Assembly: GCF_032362555.1 (NCBI RefSeq)
Contig: NC_083518.1
Span: 7,328,501-7,392,500, forward strand
DNA length: 64,000 nt
Direction: 5' to 3'
DNA from: Amyelois transitella
Lineage: Eukaryota > Arthropoda > Insecta > Lepidoptera > Pyralidae
This document shows, in pieces, positions 1-12,300 of the stretch. Position numbers and translations under genes: made by a program. The notes below the pieces were generated by a model. It ran no database searches, was not told the DNA's origin, and was given only the letters and a program-made list of their open reading frames with translations. Within the stretch, counting starts at the first letter, position 1. Each line of letters begins with the position of its first letter.

Positions 1-373
1 AAAGGGGACTATTCGCACGATCGTGCGAATAATTTTCGTGCCAATCGACTACTAACCCATAGCTTTGGGATGTTACAAGTAGTTTGGAGGCATAATTGCA
101 TTTATTCAGACTGCATTTGCATTCCCCATTGATCATTCGTGAGTTTTTATGGATTCAAATTTAAAATTCCTCTCAAAAAGAAGTAACAATATTATACATA
201 GAAAGTAAGCTGGGTCACAGTCAGAGTACCCCATGCTTGACGGGCTTTTTAACTATAACTCATCAAGTTTTCAAATTAAAATTGAACTTTTCAAACTTAT
301 GTGTCTCAATCGTCATTTATATTGTGAACTTCTAAAAATCCATTTGAAATGTGTGCATAACCTTTGTCAACAG

Positions 374-3300
374 GTCTCAAAGATGTGGTACAGAAGTTCC
401 CCAGCGGAACTGTATTACAAGACTGCAGAAGACGGGAGTATCCAACAGACTAGTAAACTGCAACGGCTGTGTGACCGGGCGTTTAGCATCCTTATCGAGA
501 GAGGCCGGAGGGCGAGGCCAGAAGCCGATGAACTGCCACCTCTGAAGCCGCCAAAAGCCAAGATGTGCAAACATAGATGTAAGTAGTATTATTAAATTTT
601 TTTTTGTGAAATTCCATTTAAGTGATAGCTTTAACTTTTAACTGTTGTTATGACGCTGATATTTCGTAGTAAGAGTGTGTTTAGCCTTTCGTGGCGTGTG
701 TAGTGAAGGTCGTTCTAAGGAGGAGAGATTATCTTAACATCACTGGTGGGTGTCAAACCAATATTTATGAAATCAGTCTCCTACTACTTATCCAAAATTG
801 CAGTTATAATATTTTGTTTTACATACTATATCTTAAACAATTTAATACTAGTAGGTATTACAAATCTTTCACAGTCTTTGCGATACTTTTCATGCTGTAA
901 AAAGATTGGCACAATTTTCATGGTCAGAATACCAAGTGCCACCTTTCACAGCCAGTGTGATCACTTATTTATTACAAGACATTGGCATTTTTTAAATAGT
1001 GGAAGAAAGAAGTTCGTCTTCATCGGAAAGTGACGAGTGCTTGGACGAGGATGGCTTGCAAGGCTACACAGACAGGATCATGTTGGAACTGCAAAGGAAA
1101 CAGAGCCATCCGAGGAGGCTTCATCCTGAAATGTGGTATGTAGCCTGTTTTTGTATCTGACACAAATTCTCTCTTATCTCTGCGTGTTGCCGGTTGTACC
1201 CTCCACAGAGTTTCGGGGCCCGGGGTCCGCCAGTCTGAGTAATATTATCCGATAGGAATCTGTGCCCTTGTTTTATTTTACTACACGTTTGTGTTTGCCT
1301 TTGTTGCTATTTCTGGTTTTACATAAAGGGACTTATGGAATATCTATTTGGGTATGGAACCCAACAACATGAGAAGCGTTCAAAAGCATGCACAAGGTAT
1401 TATTAGCCTTTGACACCATGTGACTTTTGTGGTCAACCAAGTCATAACCATCATGTCACAAGTTTTTCTTTAAAATTATTTTTAACTTTTTTCTTGTGTT
1501 AACTGTATCTTTCGGTCATCACAAATCAACGTATCCCAAAGCTTAAGCCGCTGCGCAGGTTCAACAACACAGGCGAGATGAACGGCGGTCCGCTTTGCCG
1601 CTGCAGTGCGCGGGCGCGGCGGCACGGCATGCGGCACGGCGTGTACGCGGGGGAACAAACATTCCCGAAATGCGACCCGCTGAAAAGCAATATGGATAAG
1701 CTGTATCATTATAGGTGATTATGTAATTCTTTCAAACAATCAGTTATCTGCTCAAGTCTTTAAAAACACTTTTAAGAATGTTTTTTACATACTGAAAATC
1801 TTTTAACACGACGGGGCGGCATGCGACACGGCGTGTAAGCGGGAGGAACATTCCCGACATACGACCGGCTAAAAGGCAATTTGGTACAGATCTGTTTCAC
1901 TTCCTTTCCCTATACGAAACAAGGTATCACCAATTGATAAGAAAAATATATACTCATATGAAAATTATAGTGGTCATGCGCACCTCGGGCTCTTTAGTTA
2001 AGAAAAATACTTTACGGACGTGAAGTCTTGGGTGATAATAAGTTACTTAAATGAAAAATGTGTGGGCAACATAACATTTTAATCATAGTTTTACATGGAA
2101 CTCATCAATATTTTCATAACTTATGATTTGTCTAAGTTTGTCTTTTACAATGCCTTGTCATCGTTGCAATCACTTTAACATTATAATGTTATTATTGTTT
2201 CAGAATCACAGTGTCGCCACCAACAAATTTCCTCATAAAATCGCCCACAATCATCGCTCACGACGAGCACGAGTTCCTTTTCTCTGGTTTCTCGATGTTT
2301 TCACACTACAAACTGGCAAAGCTCCCTACGTGCAAGGTGATAAGGTTCAACATTGAATACACTATATTGTATGTGGAAGAACCGGCGCCGCAGAACTTTA
2401 GTGTTAGAGAGCTGGATATATTTGGTGAGTTTTATAGTTATTATGAATGATAAATATAAGTTAATACTTTTTACGTTAATTCCCAATAGATGGCACTAAC
2501 AGTTTACGGATTGTAATCTGTTATACGCCACACATGTCCAACCAATCGATACTAACGGGTACATAATACCGGATATATATCGATACTAACAGGTACATAA
2601 TACCGAATAGCTGGATCGATTTTTTATCAATACATAGGTAGCTTTTTCTGGAACTTTCCATGGGAACGTGAAAAACAGGAATTTTTGTTCGCGGACCGAG
2701 CAGCAGGCGAAAGCGAGTACTAAAGAAGTTTACTATCAACTTATTTATTTTCAGAGGAGTTCCTGTTCCACGAATTACTTGAACTGGTCGACTTGGACCT
2801 CGGAAAAGGAACAGACACAACATGTTCTCAGTTCCACTTCATGCCCAGATTCGTGCGGTACTTGTCGGAGGGGGGATGTGAGGTGTGTGTGTATTTATAC
2901 AGGGTTATTTTTAATTACCGAGAAACCTTCTAGCAGTTGAATCAGTTTATAAAACTGAACAAATTTTAGTATGTGACCAACCTCGTAATCGTGAAAAATA
3001 TATCAGCTGTTTCATACAAAAGATGAATACACAGGTACACGTGTGAAACAGCTGATTTTATTTTGCGTTCAGTTTCGTAACTTGTATCTTCCCATAATAA
3101 TTAAAGTTATTCAATATTATGCATTCATTACCTTAACTTATAACAATACAACATAAGGAACAGTTTTATTGTTTTTAGGTATTATCAATGTGCGAAGTGC
3201 TTAAGTATTTGATAGAAGAAAGCGGCCTTTTGATCCCACCAGAGATGTTGAGCGATGTTCACAGTATGGACCACTACACGTGGCAGAAGTTCGTCGACCG

Positions 3301-6300
3301 AATCAAGGGTAAGATGCCTTTATTATTTAAAAACTAGAGGCCGCCCGCGACTTCGTCCGCATGGAAACCCTATCAATCCCGCGGGAACTCTGGGATAAAA
3401 AGTAGCCTATGTGTTATTCTGGGTCTTCAGCTACCTACATACCAAATTTCATGGTAATCGGTTCAGTAGTTTTTGCGTGAAAGAGTAACAAACATCCATA
3501 CAAACTTTCGCCTTTATAATAGTAGTAGGATCTTATAATTCACATACAAATTGACCAACTGATTGGATAAGGAATGGACTCAATTTAATTTCTTAGTAAT
3601 TTTTGACATGTACTGGGTTTTGAAAATTTAAATTAAAAAATCCGTGCATACATAAATAAAACTACATTCTTAAAAATCACAAAGGAGTAGGTAGGTTTTA
3701 GTAGTATTCTATTCTTTTTTATTATATTCTATAATTTTGCTTTAATGCCTATGTAGTTTAATATAAACGGTTGCTCAGGTATGATAGTGACGTACCCCGG
3801 CAAGAAGCCGTGTTCAGTAAGAGTGGACCAACTCGACCGCAGCCCGCCTGACAAGACTAAAGCGGCGAAGGATTACTATCCAGAAATTGTACATTTCGGG
3901 ATCAGACCGCCGCAGTTAAGCTATGCTGGGAATCCGGAGTGAGTTTTATTTTTTCATTTATACAATTAATTTTGCAAATAAATTTTTTCTACTTTAACCG
4001 TATTAGGTACATATTGCGATCTGAGATCTTTTCTTTAAAACTTAGACTTTGATGAATAATTTAAATGAGACTTGCTGTCAATTTTTTACATGTTCTAACT
4101 CGCCTTGTTTTTTGATGTACTTACTAGTTATTATCCTTTTGTTTTATAAAGTGTATAGATCTATTTACAGTTAGAAATTCTAAATTAACCTTATAGAGAA
4201 GAAAGCGATTCTGTAATTTAGAATCACTGATAGGAAGTATACTTATTAAAATGACGTTTGGCTTTAGAATCTTTTACTATGATACTTAACAAACCCTCAC
4301 CACACTTTAATATTTTCTTTTAGTTCACTAGAATTACACTAACCTCTTCACTTCCAGATACCAAAAAGCGTGGCGGTATTACGTAAAATACCGCCATCTT
4401 ATAGCGAACATGGCGAAACCTTCATTCAAAGAGCGGCAGAAGTTAGCAGCAAAGGAGGCGAAACTGCAGGAAATGAGAACACAGAGCAAAATGAAGAGAG
4501 ACGTCACCGTCGCTATATCGTCTAAGGGGTTCCATACTACGGGGCTTATGTGCGATGTGGTGCAAGTGAGTGGTTTACATACAAACATACACCACCACCA
4601 CTTATATACGTTATACTGATATATCTTCGCAGAAGTCTTTGTATGGCGCGCAAATTTCTGAGCATATTAGCCTATCAGAGCGCGCCATTTGCGAGATAGG
4701 AGACATTTTGTGTTGGATTAAAAGTTTAATACTTTAGTACTTGTAATAAGGTTGTTATTTTATTGATATTTTATTTGGTTTTATTCGGCGATAGGTTGCA
4801 CTATTCTGCGCCGTCGAATATTACCTAATTTTTAAAGTGGTAGTACTGTAGGTACAAATAAACGTACCTCTTTCTCGGAGGGGTAGGCGGAAACTAAATC
4901 TTTTTACTTCTTGCGAGTCTTGTATACTTCTTTTACTAACCACACATTTCATTCATCAAGAGTCATTTCACAGATTTTTTTTGTTGATTTTATTCAACAG
5001 AGTCAATGTAGAAATAATACCCAAAGGCCAAGTTTAGCCTGGTATATGACTTATGGAATTGTGTTTCAGATATAGTGGCAGATTGCTAGCCCAATGACTA
5101 AAAGAAGAATCATAAGTTTATAACCCTTTTTCTTGACTGATAATAACTATCTGCGTGGAAAGAAAACCTCGAACATGTTATTTTTTCTTCACTCACAGCC
5201 CTAGTAATGTAGGGCTGAGAAAACCTATTCTGTCTCCCTATATATTTGACGTTGTCAACCGGTTTTATATTATAATCTGTGTCGTAATGAAGATTTATAA
5301 ATAGAATGTTATTTTCCAGCACGCGATGTTAATCCCAGTGCTGGTCCGCCATCTGCGTTTCCACAAATCGCTTGACAGCTTAGAAAACAAAATCGGTTAC
5401 GTTTTCAAACAACGGTTGCTGCTGCAGACTGCGTTAACGCATCCCTCTTATAGGGAGAACTTTGGTACGAATCCGGACCACGCCAGGAATAGTTTGACCA
5501 ATTGCGGAATAAGGCAGCCGGAGTATGGAGATAGAAGGATACATTATACTAGGAAAAAGGGTAAGTTCTATCTATATTAGTTAAGACTTCATACATATAT
5601 AGTCAGGTCTATATCCCCTGCGGGGTAGACGGAGCCAACAGACTAGAAAAGACTAAAACGCCATGTTTAGCTAGCTAGGGCATAATGATGGAATTGATAT
5701 TCAAATAGTGACAGGATGCTAGCATAGAAATGTTAGCTGGGCGAAGGCCTATATAAAGAATCACAAGTTTATTAGCCTGCCTTTTCCTTAGTCGCCTTTG
5801 ACGACATACAGGTTAAGAAAAATTTTTTCTGTATATTTTTGGAGCAATTAAGCGATTTATAAGATTTACTCAAACTACTACTATTCAATAGGAAATTTTC
5901 GACTTTTTGCAATAATCCATCAAGTTTAGTATTTCGTTTAGTACAAAGTCATTCGAATCAATAACTGCTTTTTATCGACAATTTTAGCCAAATTCGCTCA
6001 GTGATTTCGGCTGTTCTTTGCTCACTTAATTATTCTTTACATAAAAAAAGAAAGAACTATCTTTGAAGAATCTAATCTGTTGCATTAATGTTTTTTTTTA
6101 ATCTGTATACATTTGTATCGCCTTTCTCACTCTAATATGTCTTGATTGCAGGCATAGTAACCTTGATTAGCATAATGTCACGTTTCGGCAAGAACAACGA
6201 GACAGAGTCTGAGATCAAACATAACGAGCGGCTAGAATTCCTCGGGGACGCGGTGAGTAACCTTTATGCATTTACTCTATTATGCTTAAGTAATTCAGCA

Positions 6301-9300
6301 TTATGTAATAAACCCAACATTTTTTTACGTTTATTTACGTCTTAAGATACGAAGGTGCCTTTTGGTTACCGACACCAATAGAAAAAAGAATAGGACCATT
6401 CCATCATTTCCCATATATGTCGTATAAGGTGACTAAGGAATAGGCTTATAAACTTGCGATTCTTCTTTAGGCGATGGGCTAGCAACCTGTCACTATTTGA
6501 ATCTTAATTCTATTTTAAAGCCAAACAGCTGAACGTGGTCTATCAGTCTGTTCAAGACTGTTGGCTCTGTCTACCCCGCAAGGGATATATACGTGATTAT
6601 ATGTATGTATGTAGATACGAAGGTGGTATCTCCTTACACATGAACGGTTCGACGACATCATTTTTCGTCATGGAAAGTTAGGGCGACAGGAATGTTCGTT
6701 CTTGCATGGTTCTTCGACGGCAAAGTAGAAAGTCATTTTTAGCCGATGAAAAAACGGCGAAATTTCACTATTCGACCCGTATATAACTATATTTCTTTTT
6801 TCAACTTTGATTCGTGGACAGAAAATTAAAAAACAATAAAGACGAATAGTTAGAAGATGAATAGTCCTTAGAGAAATTTCCTTTATATGTTATTTGCGTG
6901 ACTGGGACATGATGACGACGTCTAATTAAGATACTCTTCAAAATTAACTAAGGGATTTATAAATAAATAAATAATTTCTTTATTTCTGTACCAACTTAGA
7001 TCAAACATATTTGTGACCGAGAACTCCTTTTAAGTAAGGAATTACCTGTGTTAAGAGATCCCGCTCTTCAATAACAACAAGTATTTAAATTTACGTTGTA
7101 CATCATTAAAGTTTAATTATTATTAATAGTACAAATGTTAACTGAGTCTAAATGTTAATTTAATTTATACGTTACTAGAGGCCGCCCGCGACTTCGTCCG
7201 CATGGAAACCCTATCAATCCCGCGGGAACTCTGGGATAAAAAGTAGCCTATGTGTTATTCTGGGTCTTCAGCTACCTACATACCAAATTTCATGGTAATC
7301 GGTTCAGTAGTTTTTGCGTGAAAGAGTAACAAACATCCATACAAACTTTCGCCTTTATAATAGTAGTAGGATATTATGGTAAACATTCCAGGTGGTGGAG
7401 TTCCTGTCGTCCATCCACCTGTTCCGCATGTTCCCGGGACTTGCTGAAGGTGGACTGGCCACCTACAGGGCTTCCATTGTACAGAATCAACATTTGGCAC
7501 AGCTGGCTAAGGTACAGCAACCCACATTAAAAACACCACTCATGACACGAAATGACGGAGATATTTGCTTATAAATGTCATTATTGTACAATAAAACGAT
7601 GTTAACATTATGCAGAATGAAATATATAAACGCGGATCTATCTTATTTAGGTATCTCTTCCAGTCAGAAAGACGGCCTCTTTGGCTCAGCGGCAGTACGC
7701 TTGTCTGTGACACCGGAGGTCCCGGGTTCGAATCCCGGTCAGGGCATGATGAAAAAAGAACTTTTTCTGATTGGCCTGGGTCTTGGATGTTTATCTATAT
7801 AAGTATTTATTATAAAATATAGTATCGTCGAGTTAGTATCTCGTAACACAAGTTTCGAACTTACTTCGAGGCTAACTCAATCAGTGTAATTTGTCCCGTA
7901 TATATTTATTTATTTATTTTATTAGTCAACCAGACGAAAACAGTGGGACCCTGGGCCCCGAATCGTTGTCGTGGGAGGGTGGGATGCAGCAAAACTGAGG
8001 AAAATGAATAAAGAAATAGAGAAGATAAGAATAATGTGTGTTTCAGAACATCGATTTGGAGCAGTTCATGCTGTACGCGCACGGCTCGGACCTGTGCCGG
8101 GAGGTGGTGATGCGGCACGCGATGGCCAACTGCTTCGAGGCGCTCATGGGCGCTTTGTTTCTGGACGCCGGGTTGCAGGTAGCACTTTGTTTTATACTAG
8201 AGGCCGCCCGCGAGTTCGTCCGCGTGGAAATACTATCAAAACGTAACAATTAGCTTTTGTCAATCAGGAATGAATCCCGTGGGAAATCCGGGATAAAGCC
8301 GTAGCTTATGTGTTATTCTGGGTCTTCAACTACCTACATACGAAATTTCATCGTAATCAGTTCATTAGTATTTGCGTGAAAGAGTAACAAACATCCAAAC
8401 ATGCTCACTTATATAATTAGTAGAATTCTTCCTCCTGGCTTTAGTCCCGATTGCATCCTCACCTGAGATTCTTCTCACCATGATCGTGATTACCTACACG
8501 AAGCGACTCAAGCATGGTTGATGCAAGTTTTACTCGATCAAACGAGTCGAGCCAGTACGAGTATAGTTTGTATTATATTTTTGTGAATTTCTTCTGTATG
8601 TATTTGGAGCAATGAAGAGATTTCTACAAACTGTAGTCAATAGGAATTTTTTTGAATTTGAATCAATTTCCTTCGCTTCATCCACATTCATAACTCTCTT
8701 CATGCAAGCTCGGCGGTTTCGGGTACTTTTCACCTGACCCTTTACCAAGACTTCCTTAATTTGATCAAGATACGTTCGTCTACGTCTTCCCACACCGACC
8801 TTTCCCTCCACACTCTCCTTGTATATCTGCTATGAATATGAATCTGTATATGAATGTACATTGCCAAAATACTGTTTGACCGAGATGTACTGTGTAGAAT
8901 TTGACCGAGCTAAATTTATATTTAGGTAGCGGACCGTGTCTTCGCCCTAGCGCTGTGGTACAAGGAATCTGATCTTCTGGAAGTGTGGTCCAAAGAGCGC
9001 GCCCATCCCCTACAAGAACAGGAACCATTGGGAGACAGGAAGTACATCAAGGACTTCGATTTCCTGCGCAAGCTCACCGAGTTTGAGGAGTCTATTGGTG
9101 AGTTATTTTTTTTTTATTAATTTAATTCATTCATATAATCACGTCTATATCCCTTGTGGGGTAGACAGAGCCAGCAATCTTGAAAGACTGACAGGCCACG
9201 TTCAGCTGTTAGGCTTAATGATGGAATTGGGAATCAGATTGTTTCTCTTTAAAGAAACTACTACACACATATACTCGTAGAAGGTCAAAAGGCGGAAGGT

Positions 9301-12300
9301 TTCTTTTTTCCTGAAAATTCTGATGCATGAACCAAATCTTAAGTTACATGACAGTTACAAAATATTCGTCCATTGGTTACCATTTTAGTTATCCATAGTT
9401 ATACAGGGCTCCTATTGAACAAATTGCATGTTATTGCCTTTTTTACCACAATTTTAAGGCAAGAAAGAAAAGTTACACATTCTGAATCTGGCGTAGGCAA
9501 CCATACTGGAGTGAACCGCGTTATTATTTTATGGACACAATTTCAATTGAAGTTTGTGTCCATGCTCTAACATTATTTTGAAAAAAAAAATATTGAATAC
9601 AAAAACACCTGTTTTGGAAGATGTAAAATTAAGTTACGTTAGGGTGATGGCTCCATTACGACAACATAATGTCGTTGGGTAATGCATTTTTGAGTTATTA
9701 CTGCAAGCTCTATTTTTTAACAGACAGGTGCCTTTTTTTAATTTATCCACTATTTAATCTGCAATATTGCGAGGTACCTTTTCTATATTTCTCGTCAAGT
9801 TTATCTAATGTTAGTATGTCTAATTTAAGTTTCTTTTTCTCTTTTCTCAGGAGTACAATTCAAACACATCCGCCTTCTAGCAAGGGCGTTCACCGACCGC
9901 TCAGTGGGGTTCACGCACCTGACCCTGGGCTCCAACCAGCGGCTGGAGTTCCTCGGAGACACCGTGCTGCAGCTGGTGGTCTCCGACCGTCTCTACAGGC
10001 ACTTCCCCGACCACCACGAGGGGCATCTGTCTGTGAGTCTGTTTGTCACCATGTATATCGGGTTCACGCACCTGACCCTGGGCTCCAACCAGCGGCTGGA
10101 GTTCCTCGGAGACACCGTGCTGCAGCTGGTGGTCTCCGACCGTCTCTACAGGCACTTCCCCGACCACCACGAGGGACATCTGTCTGTGAGTCTGTTTGTC
10201 GCGATGTATATCGGGTTCCCCACCTGACCCTGGGCTCCAACCAGCGGCTGGAGTTCCTCGGAGACACCGTGCTGCAGCTGGTGGTCTCCGACCGTCTCTA
10301 CAGGCACTTCCCCGACCACCACGAGGGGCATCTGTCTGTGAGTCTGTTTGTCGCGAGGTATATCGGGTTCCCCACCTGACCCTGGGCTCCAACCAGCGGC
10401 TGGAGTTCCTCGGAGACACCGTGCTGCAGCTGGTGGTCTCCGACCGTCTCTACAGGCACTTCCCCGACCACCACGAGGGGCATCTGTCTGTGAGTCTGTT
10501 TGTCACCATGTATATCGGGTTCACGCACCTGACCCTGGGCTCCAACCAGCGGCTGGAGTTCCTCGGAGACACCGTGCTGCAGCTGGTGGTCTCCGACCGT
10601 CTCTACAGGCACTTCCCCGACCACCACGAGGGACATCTGTCTGTGAGTCTGTTTGTCGCGATGTATATCGGGTTCCCCACCTGACCCTGGGCTCCAACCA
10701 GCGGCTGGAGTTCCTCGGAGACACCGTGCTGCAGCTGGTGGTCTCCGACCGTCTCTACAGGCACTTCCCCGACCACCACGAGGGGCATCTGTCTGTGAGT
10801 CTGTTTGTCGCGAGGTATATCGGGTTCCCCACCTGACCCTGGGCTCCAACCAGCGGCTGGAGTTCCTCGGAGACACCGTGCTGCAGCTGGTGGTCTCCGA
10901 CCGTCTCTACAGGCACTTCCCCGACCACCACGAGGGGCATCTGTCTGTGAGTCTGTTTGTCGCGATGTATATCGGGTTCCCCACCTGACCCTGGGCTCCA
11001 ACCAGCCGCTGGAGGACAGGAATTAAATTTTACTTCTAAAAATTATCGTCTCCCCAAAAAGTAAAATAACTTGACTAGTGCATATTCCCTGAACAGAGAA
11101 CTATAAACATAATCGCCAATAGATGACGTTTATGTGAACTAATTTACATACATACATATAATCATGTCTATATCCCTTGCGGTAGACAGAGCCAACAGTC
11201 TTGTAAAGACTGATAGGCCACGTTCAGCTGTTTGGCTAATTGATAGAATTGAGATTCAAATAGTGACAGGTTGCTAGCCGATCGCCTAAAAGAAGAATCT
11301 CAGTTTTATAAGCTTATCACTTTGCATACATACATACATACATATAGTCACGTCTATATCCCTTACGGGGTAGACAGAGCCAACAATCCCGAAAAGACTG
11401 AATGACCACGTTCAGCTGCTCGGCTTGATGATGGAATTGAGATCCAAATAGTGACATGTTGCTAGCACATCGCCTTAAAAAAAGGATCGCAATTTTATAA
11501 GCCTATCCCTTAGTCGCCTTTTACGACATCCATGGGAAAGAGATGGAGTGGTCCTATTCTTTTTTGTTTTGGTGCCGGGAACCACACGGCACTCATCACT
11601 TTGGCCCGCCAATAGCAGCTAGTTCAGTATGCATGGGTCGCTTCCAGCTGCTGCGCTCGTCGCTGGTCAACAACCGCACGCAGTCCTTGGTGTGCGACGA
11701 CCTCAACATGTCCGCGTACGCCATCTACAACAACCCCAAGGCGAAGCCGACCACCAAGAAACACAAGGCGGACTTGCTGGAAGCCTTCCTGGGCGCGCTG
11801 TTTATTGATAAGGTATTTATTTTATTCCTCGGCACAATTTTTTTTGAACTGTTAAATGCGATAGTAACCACAAGACTTAAAGGTTGCCTTTAAAATTAGA
11901 TGGATAGTTTATTTCATGCTGGGGATAAATCTAATTATTGATTTGTGATCAGTATAAAGATACTTTTATTTTATCCTTTTAACGTCAAAGTGCTATAAAC
12001 ATAAAATTTTTTGTTTTGGGGCTAAATTGAAAATTATATTCCATAACTAGCTGTGCCTGCGACTTCGTCCGCGTGGAATAGTTATTTTGGGCATCATTGA
12101 AGCTCTCAAGGATGGATAATTTTCCCCCTTTTTTTCACATTTTAAGAATTACGAATGAGTGTTATTAGTATTTAATTTAACATTAATTTGACATAATTTT
12201 TTTATTTATGAACCGATTGACATGTAACAAACACTAAAGCATAACTGAAGCATACCACAATATATTCGTGAAAACCGCATCCAACTCGGATCAGCCGTTT

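Noticed and set aside
1482-1709. 75-codon minus-strand ORF
   Set aside because: Antisense shadow of the GC-rich Drosha exon 1559-1714.
7671-7745. tRNA gene
   Set aside because: The A- and B-box-like words belong to a SINE head; a long SINE body follows and the same structure recurs at 28144. The cloverleaf is not convincing.
9901-11001. Several 60-190-codon ORFs on both strands within the Drosha array
   Set aside because: They are all shadows of the same 152/153-bp repeat read in other frames; only the first unit's frame continues Drosha.
9908-11014. CRISPR-like array
   Set aside because: Repeats are directly abutting 152/153-bp coding units without unique spacers, in an animal gene.
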